From Dyella japonica A8 (GTDB lineage Bacteria; Pseudomonadota; Gammaproteobacteria; Xanthomonadales; Rhodanobacteraceae), in contig NZ_CP008884.1 in assembly GCF_000725385.1 (NCBI RefSeq), positions 3,472,001 to 3,536,000 of the forward strand: 64,000 nucleotides of DNA. The letters are read 5' to 3'. The translations under genes were made by a program, and so were the position numbers. Every line of letters starts with the position of its first letter. The first letter of the stretch is position 1. Positions 53,864 through 63,446 of this stretch are shown piece by piece. The notes under the pieces were generated by a model. The model saw nothing but the letters and a program-made list of their open reading frames with translations. It did no database searches and was not told the origin of the DNA.

Positions 53864-56428
53864 TCAGAACTGGTACTTGACCTGCAGGTTCACCTCGCGT
53901 CCCTCGATCGAGCGGGCCAGGATCACGCCGCCGCCGCTGGCGAAGCCGAACAGGCGTGCATTGCCTTCGGTGATGCCGATCTCATTGGTGAGGTTGGTAC
54001 CGCGCAAGGTCACCACCCAGTTCTGGCCGATGTTCGCCATCGCGCCAGCGCTGAAGTCGTAGTAGTGGCCGAGCGGCTGCTGGTTGAGCTGGTCGCCGTA
54101 GCGCGTGCCGACGTACTCATAGGTCAGCCAGAACTTCAGGCTGCCCCAGCTGGTGGGAATCAGGTAGCCCGGGGTCAGGCGGTACTGCACCTTCGGCTGG
54201 CGGTCGAGCTGCTTGCCACTGATGCTGTCGCAACGCTGGCTGCCGTCCTGCGCCACGTACGGCACGCAACCGGCGTAGTCGGAGTAATGGCCGTCCATAT
54301 AGTTGCCGCTGAGGGCAACGGAGAAGTTCTGGAACGGCTTGACCGTCACCGCGGCGTTGAGTCCCTTGGTCACCGAGCCATACACCAGGTTGACCTGTCC
54401 GGTGGGCAGGTTGATCGAGTACGGGATGCCATGGAACAGGCGGCGATAGGCGGACACGTCGGCAAAGATCCACGGCGCCTGGTACTTGAAGCCCACTTCC
54501 ATGTTGTGGATCTTCTCAATCGGCGGATGGCCGAGGTTCACCACATCGTCGAAGCCCGGCAGGAACACGCCGTCATTGACGCGCGCATAGGCGCTCATGT
54601 TGTCGTTGAACGTGTAGTTCGCACCCAAGGTCCACGACGGCGCGCTGCGCGAGCTGGTGGGGTTGATCTTGCTGTTGACCAGATACTCGGCGTTGTTGTT
54701 GTAGACGGTGTACGGGTTGTTGTCGAGGTCGCCCGACGCGGTGTTCTGGAACCAGCCGCTCACATCGTCGTGGTGGATGCGGATGCCGCCGTCGAAGCGC
54801 CACTTGCCCACGTTCCACACGTCCGCCAGGTAGAACGCCCAGGTGGTGGCGTGCCAGCGTTCGTTGAAGGCCATCCACGACTGCGGCTGCGAGTTCCAGA
54901 ACAGGCCCTGGTTGTCCGTCAGCGCGTAGTTGTTCACGCCGTCGGTCATGTTGACCACGATCGGGTTCGGGTTGCTCTGGGCCTGCATCAGCATGTTCAG
55001 GCCGTCTTCTTCGACGTGGTGCTCGGAATACACCGCCAGGTAGTTGCCGAAGGTGAGCGTATTGCCTTCGAACAGTTCCTTGCTGACGCGGAATTCATTG
55101 CTGACCGAATTGATCTGCTTATGAATGTATTCCGGGTTCTGGATGGTGACATTTTCGTTCATGTTCGCCGGCTTGCCATTGGTGTACGTGGCAGTCGCGG
55201 TGAGGTTCGACGGCAAGCCGAACGACGAGACCATGCCGGCAATGGTGTTCGCCAACGTGTCCGGGTTGGCGCCCGTGCTGTAGAACGCGGTGGTGTCCAT
55301 GCTGCCGGCGGTGAAGAACAACTTGTCCGACAGCGACCAGCCGTTATCCCAGTCCAGATCCAGGTTGGCGCCGAACATGCGCACGTTGCCGCCCTGCCCG
55401 TTGGCCATGTCGATGTTCTGACCGGTCGGCGAGCAGCCCGCGGTGTTGCACGGGTCAAGCTGCAGGAACATGCGACGGTCGGCGTTGCTGCCGAACGTAC
55501 CCGTCAGCGGGCTGAAGTTCGGATACGCGGAGAACTGGCCTGCCGAGGGGTTGAGGATGGGCGTGTCGGTCACCCACTGGTTCTTGTCCTTCAGCACGCG
55601 GGCGAAGAACATGATCGAACCGTGGTCCAGATCGTGGCTCAGCGTCGCGGTGAGCTGGCCGCCCTTGTCGGCCGCGAACTGCGGATCACGCACGCCGTCG
55701 GACTTGCGCCAGAAACCGCCGATGCTGCCGTACCAGCCGCTGTTCTTGCTGATCGGGAAGCCGTAGAAGCCGTCGATGCGGTACATGCCCTCGGAGCCGA
55801 CGGTAAGGCCGATGTCGCCGGTGGGCTTGCTGCTGCCTTCACGCAGGATGAAGTTCGCGATCATGCCCGGCTGGCCGTTGCCGTACAGCACCGAGGTACC
55901 GCCCTGCACCGCCTCCAGGCGATCGACGGTGTCATCCAGGCGCACCATGGCGTCGGTGAAGTAGTCCCACTTGGGGAACAGCGGCGAGCCGTTCATCTGC
56001 ATGGTGACGAAGGGCGCGCCGCTATCGGAAGGAAAGCCCGCGACTTCGATGTTGGCGCCGGTCTGGCCGCCCGAGGATTCCGGATAGACACCCGGCGAGA
56101 TCTTCAGAAGGTCGGCAACGCTGACCGGATTGAGCTCCTTGATCTGCTGCAGGGTCGCGGTGGTAATCGAGTAACTCGCGTCGATCTTGCGGATACCGCC
56201 CGCCGCCGAGTTACCGGTGACCACGACCTGGTCAAGGCTCTGCACGGTCTTGTTGGCCGACGCCGCCTGCTGGCGCTGTTCGACAGACGCGTTGTTCTGC
56301 GCCTTCGGAGCCGTCGCCGGCGGAGGCGTCTGGGTCTGTGCATCCTGAGCGTGGAGCGCACCGGTCACGAGTACGGCGCTGATCGCGGCAGCCAGCGTGC
56401 GCTTGTCGATCTTCTTCCAACCTTTCAT
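53864..56428 (-). CDS. TonB-dependent outer-membrane receptor
   Basis: An 854-residue receptor with a signal peptide (MKGWKKIDKRTLAAAISAVLVTGALHAQ region), a Gln/Ala-rich linker, a TonB-box-like SLDQVVVTG and a plug domain (VADLLKISPGV, VQGGTSVLYGNGQPG). A 22-stranded barrel follows, ending YQF. AGGAAC precedes the ATG. With the GH63 and GH42 enzymes and the DgoR-like regulator nearby, it probably imports a sugar or oligosaccharide and not a siderophore; this is inferred from context. Confidence 0.9.
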   Translation of the reverse strand: MKGWKKIDKRTLAAAISAVLVTGALHAQDAQTQTPPPATAPKAQNNASVEQRQQAASANKTVQSLDQVVVTGNSAAGGIRKIDASYSITTATLQQIKELNPVSVADLLKISPGVYPESSGGQTGANIEVAGFPSDSGAPFVTMQMNGSPLFPKWDYFTDAMVRLDDTVDRLEAVQGGTSVLYGNGQPGMIANFILREGSSKPTGDIGLTVGSEGMYRIDGFYGFPISKNSGWYGSIGGFWRKSDGVRDPQFAADKGGQLTATLSHDLDHGSIMFFARVLKDKNQWVTDTPILNPSAGQFSAYPNFSPLTGTFGSNADRRMFLQLDPCNTAGCSPTGQNIDMANGQGGNVRMFGANLDLDWDNGWSLSDKLFFTAGSMDTTAFYSTGANPDTLANTIAGMVSSFGLPSNLTATATYTNGKPANMNENVTIQNPEYIHKQINSVSNEFRVSKELFEGNTLTFGNYLAVYSEHHVEEDGLNMLMQAQSNPNPIVVNMTDGVNNYALTDNQGLFWNSQPQSWMAFNERWHATTWAFYLADVWNVGKWRFDGGIRIHHDDVSGWFQNTASGDLDNNPYTVYNNNAEYLVNSKINPTSSRSAPSWTLGANYTFNDNMSAYARVNDGVFLPGFDDVVNLGHPPIEKIHNMEVGFKYQAPWIFADVSAYRRLFHGIPYSINLPTGQVNLVYGSVTKGLNAAVTVKPFQNFSVALSGNYMDGHYSDYAGCVPYVAQDGSQRCDSISGKQLDRQPKVQYRLTPGYLIPTSWGSLKFWLTYEYVGTRYGDQLNQQPLGHYYDFSAGAMANIGQNWVVTLRGTNLTNEIGITEGNARLFGFASGGGVILARSIEGREVNLQVKYQF

Positions 56429-56954
56429 TTCGAAAGTTCCTCCCCGGAACATTAGGAATGTTGCCTGCGTTGCGAATCGGGTCCGGCCTTGCGGCAGTGC
56501 GCACTGACATCGAGCTGTCGTGTCGCTACGCCTCTTGTCCGCCACTCCGCGCCGCCGCCTCAGTCCTGTGTCTTCGGTCGTTCGTCCGGGAGTGCGACTT
56601 CATCCTAACGCACTTTTTTCTATTTGTCCTACTATATAACTATACGTCAAAAGTCACGGATGGCCCGGCAACGGGGGTTGCGCTGCACCATGGGAAGGCG
56701 GGCCACGGACACGGTGAAACGCCCGGCGCCCGCGCCGGGACGCGGTGATGCAAGGGGTCGGATGCCGCTAACATGTGGCGGACGAGGCGCCTGCAGGAAC
56801 ATCCGCGGGGCGGTGCCCGGGGTCTCCCGGAGGGTCGTTGTGCTAAGTTCCGGGTGACGCTGCATCGCAGCATGCGTCGACACCAAAGCCCGGGACGGCG
56901 CGGAACACGCTGCAACTTTTTTATTGACAAGCTTCCGGTGGAGAGAGATCCAAC
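56429..56954. other. Divergent promoter region of receptor and GntR genes
   Basis: No gene is supported in these 526 bases. An AT-rich island (about 56600-56660) holds the predicted receptor promoter and operator. The rest of the gap, 56660-56930, is GC-rich with nothing recognisable. The GntR gene has a GGAG ribosome site near 56940. Confidence 0.5.
56622..56650 (-). promoter_or_regulatory. Predicted receptor promoter with FadR-type operator
   Basis: On the minus strand, TTGACG (56645-56650) and ACAAAT (56622-56627) are 17 bases apart, a weak -35/-10 pair. The plus-strand sequence TTGTCCTACTA (56624-56634) fits the FadR-subfamily operator consensus TNGTNNNACNA exactly and covers the -10 element, so a repressor there would block transcription. 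Confidence 0.45.
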
Positions 56955-57674
56955 ATGAAATTTTCGGATGCTCGCAGTTTGCACGGCCAGGTCGTCCGTG
57001 AACTGGGCACAAGGATTGTCGCCGGCGACCTGAAGCCTGGCGATGTGCTGCCGCGCGAGGACGCCCTGGCGGAAAGCATGCAGGTGAGCCGCAATGCCCT
57101 GCGCGAAGCGCTGAAAGTCCTGGCCGCCAAGGGCCTGATCGAAGCGCGCCCGAAAACGGGCACGCGCGTGCGTCCCACGGAAGCATGGAGCCAGCTCGAC
57201 GCCGACGTGCTTTCCTGGCGCTGCGCCTCCATGCCTACCGATGATTTCATCGAAAAGCTCATCGAGATGCGCGAGATCATCGAACCGGCCGCGGCGGCCG
57301 CGGCAGCAAAACGGCGCACCACGGCGCAGCTGGCCAAGATCGACGCCGCTTACCGCCGGATGGAAGCCGCGCAGGATGCCAGCGACTGGGCGGAAGCGGA
57401 CCTGAGTTTCCACAATGCCGTGCTGCAGGCGACCGGCAACGAGATGATGATTTCGCTGTTCTCCGTCATCGAGAGCGTGCTCGGCATGTTCTTCGTGCTG
57501 TCCGCGCAGACGGCCGGCAATTTCAAATACTCGCTTCCGCACCACCAGAAGGTGCTGGAAGCCATTCGCCGCAGCCAGTCCGAAGCGGCGCGCAAGGCCA
57601 TGCAGGCGATGATCGTGGATTCGCGCGCCAACCTCGACAAGCGCCGCAAGAAGGGCCTCAAGAAGGTTTCCTGA
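56955..57674 (+). CDS. GntR/FadR-family regulator, DgoR-like
   Basis: A 239-residue repressor with an N-terminal winged helix (GDVLPREDALAESMQVSRNALREALKVLAAKGLIEARPKTGT region) and a C-terminal all-helical FCD ligand domain. The connecting segment QLDADVLSWRC resembles DgoR, the galactonate-operon repressor of E. coli. The metal-binding pattern of FCD domains is visible around DLSFHNAVLQATGN and LPHHQKVLEAI. It diverges from the receptor gene and sits inside the carbohydrate locus, so a galactose-derived acid or sugar is a reasonable ligand guess. Confidence 0.88.
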   Translation: MKFSDARSLHGQVVRELGTRIVAGDLKPGDVLPREDALAESMQVSRNALREALKVLAAKGLIEARPKTGTRVRPTEAWSQLDADVLSWRCASMPTDDFIEKLIEMREIIEPAAAAAAAKRRTTAQLAKIDAAYRRMEAAQDASDWAEADLSFHNAVLQATGNEMMISLFSVIESVLGMFFVLSAQTAGNFKYSLPHHQKVLEAIRRSQSEAARKAMQAMIVDSRANLDKRRKKGLKKVS

Positions 57675-57698
57675 GCGCCATGGCCGTCGGCGGGTTGA

Positions 57699-59018
57699 TC
57701 ACAACCCGCCGAGCACGCCCTCGAGCTTGCCGAGGAACTCCTCCGCGTTGGCCTGGCTGAACACGATGGGCGGCTTGATCTTCAGCACGTTGTCATCGGG
57801 ACCATCCGTGGACAACAGGACATGGCGCGCCTTCATCGCCTCCACCACGGCTTTGGCCCGGGGCTGGTCCGGCGTACGGGCCGCGCGATCGGCGACAAAT
57901 TCCGCGCCGATGAAGAGGCCGCAACCACGGACGTCCCCGATCATCTCGAAACGCTTCTGCAAATCGCGCAGGCCATCCATCACGAACTGACCAACGCGCT
58001 GGGCGTTCTCCTGCAGCCGCTCCTCCTCGATCACATCGAGCACTGCCAGCGCTATCGCCGAGGACACCGGGTTGCCGCCGAAAGTATTGAAATACTCCAT
58101 GCCGGTGACGAAGCTCGCGGCGATCTCCGGCGTGGTGACCACCGCGCCCATGGGGTGACCGTTGCCCATCGGCTTGCCCATGGTGACGATGTCCGGCACC
58201 ACCCCCTGGCGCTCGAACGCCCAGAAGTGTTCGCCCGCACGGCCAAAGCCGACCTGCACTTCGTCCGCCAGGCATACGCCGCCAGCCGCGCGTATCGCCT
58301 GGTAGACCTCAGGCAGATAGCCCTCCGGCAACATGATCTGGCCACCACAGCCCAGCAGCGATTCGCCGAAGAACACCGCCACCTCCTTGCCGCGTCCGCG
58401 CAGTTCGCCGATGACCGGTGCCGCCAGCTCGCCATACTTGCGACCCGCGTCGGGCGTATCGCCGAATCGCCCGCGATAGACGTCGGGCATGGGCAGCACG
58501 CCCACGTGGGACGGCTGGCCTTCGCCCCCGTTGCCGTTGAACTTGTACGGGCTGAGCTCGATCATCGACGGCGAGTTGCCGTGGTAGGCGTGATCGATCA
58601 CCACCACGCCTTTGGCGCGCGTGTGCGCCCGTGCCAGCCGGAGCGCCAGATCGTTCGCCTCCGTACCCGAGTTGGTGAGGAACACCACCGACAGCGGCGA
58701 CGGCAGCGTGCTCATGAGCCGCAATGCGTACTCGACGATGTTGTCGTGCAGGTAGCGCGTATTGGTGTTGAGCTGCGCCATCTGCGCCTGCCCCGCCGCC
58801 ACCACGCGCGGATGGCAATGGCCGACGTGGCACACGTTATTGACCATGTCCAGGTAACCCTGGCCCTCCTGGTCATACAACCACGCGCCTTCGCCACGAG
58901 TGATCTTCAACGGCTCGCGATACGACACGCTCAGCGTCGGGTTCAGGTACTGCCGGCGCAGCCGGAGGATCTCCCCGTTGCTGCGCGCCGGGACATGGAG
59001 GGTCGCAAGTTCAGTCAT
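57699..59018 (-). CDS. Class III PLP enzyme, AGXT2L-like phospho-lyase
   Basis: A 439-residue PLP enzyme of the aminotransferase class III fold. The cofactor Asp252 is in [11 protein letters not shown], and Lys282 in [14 protein letters not shown] should bind [26 protein letters not shown], the DHAYHG segment and [17 protein letters not shown] read like human ETNPPL and PHYKPL, which are phospho-lyases acting on phosphoethanolamine and phosphohydroxylysine, not transaminases. It is coupled to the upstream kinase by an eight-base overlap, which supports a lyase acting on the kinase product. The substrate is inferred. Confidence 0.85.
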   Translation of the reverse strand: MTELATLHVPARSNGEILRLRRQYLNPTLSVSYREPLKITRGEGAWLYDQEGQGYLDMVNNVCHVGHCHPRVVAAGQAQMAQLNTNTRYLHDNIVEYALRLMSTLPSPLSVVFLTNSGTEANDLALRLARAHTRAKGVVVIDHAYHGNSPSMIELSPYKFNGNGGEGQPSHVGVLPMPDVYRGRFGDTPDAGRKYGELAAPVIGELRGRGKEVAVFFGESLLGCGGQIMLPEGYLPEVYQAIRAAGGVCLADEVQVGFGRAGEHFWAFERQGVVPDIVTMGKPMGNGHPMGAVVTTPEIAASFVTGMEYFNTFGGNPVSSAIALAVLDVIEEERLQENAQRVGQFVMDGLRDLQKRFEMIGDVRGCGLFIGAEFVADRAARTPDQPRAKAVVEAMKARHVLLSTDGPDDNVLKIKPPIVFSQANAEEFLGKLEGVLGGL

Positions 59019-60033
59019 GGCTGGATTCCAGATAGGGTCGCACGATGGCGTCGGGCGCCACGTCGGCAAGCTGGCGAAGCAGGCCCCGCACACCTTGCTG
59101 GGAAACGAGGACAAAGGGGTTGTCCGGCTGCTCGCGGTGCGACCGCGTCGCCATCAGGATGCTGTGGCAGAGCCGGGCAAGGATGAAGGCATGCAGTTGC
59201 TCCAGCTCGCTGCGCTGAAGCGGCTGCTCGGCAAGGTAACCGCCAACGATGGCCTGCGCGCACGCCACCGGATCCGACTCGTGCTGCATGGCGTACGTGC
59301 ATGCGATGGCAAGGTCGGCAAGACGGAAGCTGGTGCACATGTCGCCAAAGTCGATCACTGCGCTGACCCGCTTTCCGCCCGCACCATCGTCGTCAACGAT
59401 GACGTTGAGGTCGTTGGCATCGTTGTGGAGCACGGATACCGGCAACGTGGCGCGCCATGCCGGCAGGGCGGCGCAGAAGCGCGTGGCGTGTTCGCGTACG
59501 ATGTCGCGGAAGGCAGCGTCTTCGACATGAGGCACCTCATCCAGCAGCCGCGGCAGGCTCATGAGGTTCCAGTCGTGCGCACGCTCGGCGGCCGGATGAC
59601 GGAAGTCCTGCAGCCCCCGGGTCAGCCGCCCCACTGCCTGCCCCAAACTGCGGTGCAGCACGCGACATTGATGCGGCTGCAGGCTGTTGATGGCTTCGGC
59701 ATAGGTCGTGCCGGGCACATAGCTCAGCATGCGCACCAGGCAGGCCTGTCCCTCGATGGGCAGGGCCAGCAGGTGTTCGCCGTTGCTGGCGAACTGCACG
59801 CGTGGACAACCGAGCGAAGGCTCGCGTCGGGCCAGCTCCATCATGGCCAGGTTTTCCAGCTCGATCTCCGCGGCCGACCAGGACGGATGCGCGACCTTCA
59901 GCACATAGCCGTCGCCATCGGCACGGATGCGGAAGTTCTGGTCCGCATACGAGGGCAAGGCCCTGGCTTCGCCCTCGATACCCCAATGACGTGCTGCCAG
60001 CCTCGATGCTTCGACAGGCGTCAACATGTCCAT
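59011..60033 (-). CDS. APH-fold kinase, hydroxylysine-kinase-like
   Basis: A 340-residue kinase. Its N-terminus LPSYADQNFRI, the LVRMLSYVPG segment, GRLTRGLQDFRHP and the C-terminal RLCHSILMATRSHREQPDN track human hydroxylysine kinase (HYKK/AGPHD1) closely by eye. Catalytic residues are Asp205 and Asn210 in LHNDANDLN, with Asp228 in the DFGD motif and Lys46 for ATP/GTP. I start at the ATG preceded by AGGGGG; the frame is open upstream. It leads a two-gene operon with the phospho-lyase. The true substrate could be hydroxylysine, ethanolamine or another amino alcohol. Confidence 0.82.
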   Translation of the reverse strand: MDMLTPVEASRLAARHWGIEGEARALPSYADQNFRIRADGDGYVLKVAHPSWSAAEIELENLAMMELARREPSLGCPRVQFASNGEHLLALPIEGQACLVRMLSYVPGTTYAEAINSLQPHQCRVLHRSLGQAVGRLTRGLQDFRHPAAERAHDWNLMSLPRLLDEVPHVEDAAFRDIVREHATRFCAALPAWRATLPVSVLHNDANDLNVIVDDDGAGGKRVSAVIDFGDMCTSFRLADLAIACTYAMQHESDPVACAQAIVGGYLAEQPLQRSELEQLHAFILARLCHSILMATRSHREQPDNPFVLVSQQGVRGLLRQLADVAPDAIVRPYLESSHD

Positions 60034-60181
60034 GCGGAACCCCCTGCCCTGGACGGCTCCAAAAACGATCGGTTGCGCCAGTCCCGCAAGCGCGGAATGC
60101 TGGGTACATCTTGTCTCTTGCATCGAACAGCGCTGTGCATCCCCGGATGACTCCTCGATTGCAGCCGACCCAATGGTAGGA

Positions 60182-60192
60182 TAATTTGACAA
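60182..60192. promoter_or_regulatory. Candidate FadR-type operator upstream of GH42
   Basis: The minus-strand sequence TTGTCAAATTA differs from TNGTNNNACNA at one conserved base. It lies 27 bases before the GH42 start in the gap shared with the kinase gene, and resembles the site before the receptor gene (both have GTAGGA and CAAATA nearby). Confidence 0.35.
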
Positions 60193-60218
60193 ATAAACCC
60201 AATGACAGGCTCGTCTCC

Positions 60219-62345
60219 ATGTTCCGGCCCTTGCTTGCAGCCGTACTGACCTCGGCAGTGATGATCAGCGGCGTGTGCGCCGCCCCCAACGAGGCGGGCC
60301 AAGGCGCCCGCCCCCAGGGCGCCGCCCTGCTGCACCAGCGCGAGCCGATGAGCTTCGGCGTGTTCTATTACCCGGAACAGTGGCCGCGCGAGCAGTGGCA
60401 GCGCGACATGAACGGCATGGCCAAACTCGGCTTCGGCTTCACTCACATGGCCGAGTTCAGCTGGACCTACCTGGAGCCGGAGGAAGGCCGCTTCGACTTC
60501 CAGTGGCTTGATGACGCCATCGAGATGGCCCACAAGGCCGGCCTGCGCGTCATCCTCGGCACGCCTTCCGGGGCGCCGCCCGCCTGGATGGGCGAACACT
60601 ATCCGGAGGTCTACCGGGTGGACGAGCACGGCCAGCGCCACGAGCACGGCATCCGCGCCGAGGTATCCCTGTCCAATGCGAAGTACCAGGCCTTCGTGAC
60701 CCGGCTGGTCACGGCCATGGCGCAGCACTACAGCCATGATCGTCGCGTATGGGGCTGGCAGATCGACAATGAACCCAGCAGCTTCGCCGACTTCAGCGAC
60801 AGCGCGCGCGCGTCGTTCCAGCGGTGGCTGAAGGACAAGTACGGCACCATCGATGGCATGAACGCCGCCTGGGGCGGTTCGTTCTGGAGCACCCGCTACA
60901 CAAGCTTCGAGCAGGTGTTGCTGCCCAATGCCACGCTGGCGGCGGAAGACAAGCTGAGCCCCCACGCATTGGTGGACCTTGCCCGCTTCCAGGCCGACAC
61001 CACGGCGCGCTTCCTGGATTCGCAGGCCGCGCTCATCAAGAAATATGCAGCGCCCGAACAATGGGTGACGACCAACTACACCAACGTCACCACCGCGACG
61101 GATCCGCGTCGCAGCCACGACCTGGATTTCACCACGTTCACGCTTTATCCCGTGGCGGGCACCAACGTGCTGGGCGGCGACAGCTATGCCATCGGCAAGC
61201 CGGCCAACCTGATGGAAGCGGCCGCGTATTTCCGCCCCATCACCGGCACGTTCGGCGTGATGGAACTGCAACCCGGCCAGGTCAACTGGGCGGAGATCAA
61301 TCCGCAACCCGATCCAGGCGCCATCGGCATGTGGATATGGCATGCCTTCGGCGCGGGCTCCTCATTGCTCAGCACGTATCGCTACCGCCATCCGCTGCGG
61401 GGCAGCGAGATGTATCACGACGGTATCGTCGGTACCGACGGCGTGACACTGTCACGCACGGGACGCGAATACGTCGACACCATGCACGAGATTCAGGCGC
61501 TGGAGGCAAAGCTCAACCCCAACGCAACGCTGCCTTCGGCGATGGCGAAGCGATACACCGGCTATCTCTGGAGCCACGACGTTTTCTGGGATCTCGAGAT
61601 CCAGCCCCAGACCAGCCTGTGGAACACCTGGTCGTATCGCAACGGCTACACGCTCGCGGTGAAAAGCACCGGCGCTCCGATGGATTTCATCGCTGAGAGC
61701 GACGACTTCAACCGCTATCCGTTCCTGATCGCGCCAGCCTACCAAATGGTCAGCGCGTCACTGGCGAAGAAATGGAAGGCCTACGTGGAACAGGGCGGCC
61801 ATCTGATCCTGACCAGCCGCACGGCACAGAAAAACGAACTGGGCCATTTCCACGAGGGCCCCTGGTCGGCACCCATCCTCGATCTCATCGGCGATGACGT
61901 GGACGGCTTCGACATGCTGCCGACGAGCGCCAATGGGAAGGTGTCCGCAGGCGGCCAGCCGCACGACTGGCATCGCTGGGCGGACATCCTTTCACCGCGC
62001 CCCGGCACCGAAGTGCTGGCCACCTACGCGGATCACTATTACGCCGGCAAGGCCGCTGCCACCACGCGTCGCCTCGGCAAGGGCAGCGTCACCATGATCG
62101 GCGTGTCCACCGATGACGGGGCGCTGGAGCGGGAGATCGTGCGCAGCGTTTACCAGCGTGCCGGCGTCGCCATCGAAGACCTGCCTAAGGGCGTCTTCCA
62201 CGAATGGCGCGGTGGCTACGACTTCCTGATGAACTACAACCCCGCCCCGTTCCAACCCACGCTGCCTGCCGGCGCGACGATCGTGCACGGCAAGGTGCCA
62301 CTGGCGCCGGCGCAGGCGCTGGTGTGGAAAACAGCGACACCGTAG
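60219..62345 (+). CDS. Exported GH42 beta-galactosidase
   Basis: A 708-residue secreted enzyme. I start at the ATG that begins a signal peptide (MFRPLLAAVLTSAVMISG, cleaved near CAA); an in-frame TTG upstream would add eleven polar residues. GVFYYPEQWPREQW is the GH42 N-terminal signature, the acid/base Glu185 is in WGWQIDNEPSS, and the nucleophile Glu is in FGVMELQPGQVNW. The trimerisation-like domain follows from about residue 400. Being exported, it would cleave galactosides outside the cytoplasm, in line with the receptor and GH63 enzyme. Confidence 0.9.
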   Translation: MFRPLLAAVLTSAVMISGVCAAPNEAGQGARPQGAALLHQREPMSFGVFYYPEQWPREQWQRDMNGMAKLGFGFTHMAEFSWTYLEPEEGRFDFQWLDDAIEMAHKAGLRVILGTPSGAPPAWMGEHYPEVYRVDEHGQRHEHGIRAEVSLSNAKYQAFVTRLVTAMAQHYSHDRRVWGWQIDNEPSSFADFSDSARASFQRWLKDKYGTIDGMNAAWGGSFWSTRYTSFEQVLLPNATLAAEDKLSPHALVDLARFQADTTARFLDSQAALIKKYAAPEQWVTTNYTNVTTATDPRRSHDLDFTTFTLYPVAGTNVLGGDSYAIGKPANLMEAAAYFRPITGTFGVMELQPGQVNWAEINPQPDPGAIGMWIWHAFGAGSSLLSTYRYRHPLRGSEMYHDGIVGTDGVTLSRTGREYVDTMHEIQALEAKLNPNATLPSAMAKRYTGYLWSHDVFWDLEIQPQTSLWNTWSYRNGYTLAVKSTGAPMDFIAESDDFNRYPFLIAPAYQMVSASLAKKWKAYVEQGGHLILTSRTAQKNELGHFHEGPWSAPILDLIGDDVDGFDMLPTSANGKVSAGGQPHDWHRWADILSPRPGTEVLATYADHYYAGKAAATTRRLGKGSVTMIGVSTDDGALEREIVRSVYQRAGVAIEDLPKGVFHEWRGGYDFLMNYNPAPFQPTLPAGATIVHGKVPLAPAQALVWKTATP

Positions 62346-62365
62346 AACCAGTGCGGGCTCCTGTT

Positions 62366-62498
62366 CGTCATTCCGGCGCAGGCCGGAATCCAGTGGCCGC
62401 AGTGGTTGGTCATCGCGCTGCCATGACATAAGGGCTGCCGGAATTTCGCGAAAACTGATCGTTGTCGCTACTGGATTCCGGCCTGCGCCGGAATGACG
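62366..62498. repeat. Inverted-repeat element, family 2, after GH42
   Basis: CGTCATTCCGGCGCAGGCCG opens the left arm with AATCCAGTGGC, and CTGGATT...CGGCCTGCGCCGGAATGACG closes the right arm. It fills most of the gap between the convergent GH42 and DUF455 genes. Confidence 0.85.
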
Positions 62499-62522
62499 AG
62501 CAATAGGCGGGGCGCGCTGTCG

Positions 62523-63335
62523 CTACGACAGCATGGCGAGTTCGGTCAGGCGATCAAGCTCTTCATCATCGAAACCCGCCAGCAACCGCGCCGGACGATT
62601 GAACGGACCGCGCAGGTTGCGCCCCATGTAATCGCGCAACAGATCCAGGAAGGTCTCCCGGGGATCCAGCCCGTCGCGCTCGCAGCAGTGCCGGAACCAG
62701 CGCGTTCCCGCCGCCACGTGCGCCACTTCCTCGCGCAGGATCACCTCGAGGATGGCCACGGTGCGGTCATCACCCACAGACACCAGCCGCTCGATCATGC
62801 CCGGCGTCACGTCCAGCCCGCGCGCCTCAAGCACGCGCGGCACCAGGGCCATGCGCGCAGTGTCGTGATGCGCGGTTTTCTCCGCCATTTCCCACAGGCC
62901 GTTGTGCGCGTCGAAATCGCCATAGGCGTGGCCCAGCTCGGCGAGGCGACCGGAGAGCATCGCGAAATGACGCGCTTCGTCGTGCGCGCAACTTGCCCAG
63001 TCGCGGTAGTAGCCGAGGGGCTTGCCACGGAACCGGTAGACGGCGTCCCAGGCGAGATTGATGGCGTTGAATTCGATATGCGCCACCGCGTGCACAAGCG
63101 CCGCGCGGCCTTCGGCGGACCCGAGGCCACGGTGTGGCACCTGCCGCTGCGGCACCAGCACGGGGCGCTCAGGGCGTCCTGGCGCACCGATGGGCTCGGG
63201 GGCCGGTGATGCGGCGTCAGGGCCCAGTTCGCCCGCAAGGAAGGCCTCCCACGCCGCATGCGTGAGGCGCAGCTTTTCCGCGGGATCGGTGGCGTCGAGG
63301 CAACGCTTGGCGGCGGCGTGGAGGTCGGCGGTCAT
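62523..63335 (-). CDS. DUF455 ferritin-like protein
   Basis: A 270-residue helical protein. The two carboxylate-His motifs typical of a di-iron ferritin-like fold are AHIEFNAINLAWDAVYRFRG with CAHDEARHF, and a second pair in ILREEVAHVAAGTRWF with FGRN-like YMGRNLRGPFN. DUF455 proteins may act in tRNA hydroxylation or related oxidations, but this is not settled. The ATG chosen removes a polar upstream extension. Confidence 0.82.
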   Translation of the reverse strand: MTADLHAAAKRCLDATDPAEKLRLTHAAWEAFLAGELGPDAASPAPEPIGAPGRPERPVLVPQRQVPHRGLGSAEGRAALVHAVAHIEFNAINLAWDAVYRFRGKPLGYYRDWASCAHDEARHFAMLSGRLAELGHAYGDFDAHNGLWEMAEKTAHHDTARMALVPRVLEARGLDVTPGMIERLVSVGDDRTVAILEVILREEVAHVAAGTRWFRHCCERDGLDPRETFLDLLRDYMGRNLRGPFNRPARLLAGFDDEELDRLTELAMLS

Positions 63336-63361
63336 GGGCGATGATCGCTGGGAAGATGGCC

Positions 63362-63434
63362 TGTGGGAGCGCACCCTGTGCGCGACTGCCGAAACCTCGA
63401 GGCAGGACAGTCGCGCACAGGGTGCGCTCCCACA
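63362..63434. repeat. REP-like palindromic element, family 1, copy C
   Basis: TGTGGGAGCGCACCCTGTGC opens the left arm and GCACAGGGTGCGCTCCCACA closes the right one, around a smaller stem (ctgccgaaacctcgaggcag). It lies between the DUF455 gene and the purF stop codon. Confidence 0.87.
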
Positions 63435-63446
63435 GGTGTGAACCCC

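Noticed and set aside
53786..56455. 889-codon open frame on the plus strand
   Set aside because: Antisense to the TonB-dependent receptor, whose sequence is clearly conserved; composition is atypical.
56924..56929. TTGACA as a -35 element for the GntR gene
   Set aside because: A -10 at the right distance would overlap the start codon, so the promoter must lie further upstream.
57699..59018. Annotation as an omega-amino acid transaminase
   Set aside because: Sequence resemblance to ETNPPL/PHYKPL and coupling to a kinase argue for a phospho-lyase.
60186..60191. TTGACA as a -35 element for GH42
   Set aside because: No -10 element lies 16-18 bases downstream, and the start codon would fall within the promoter.
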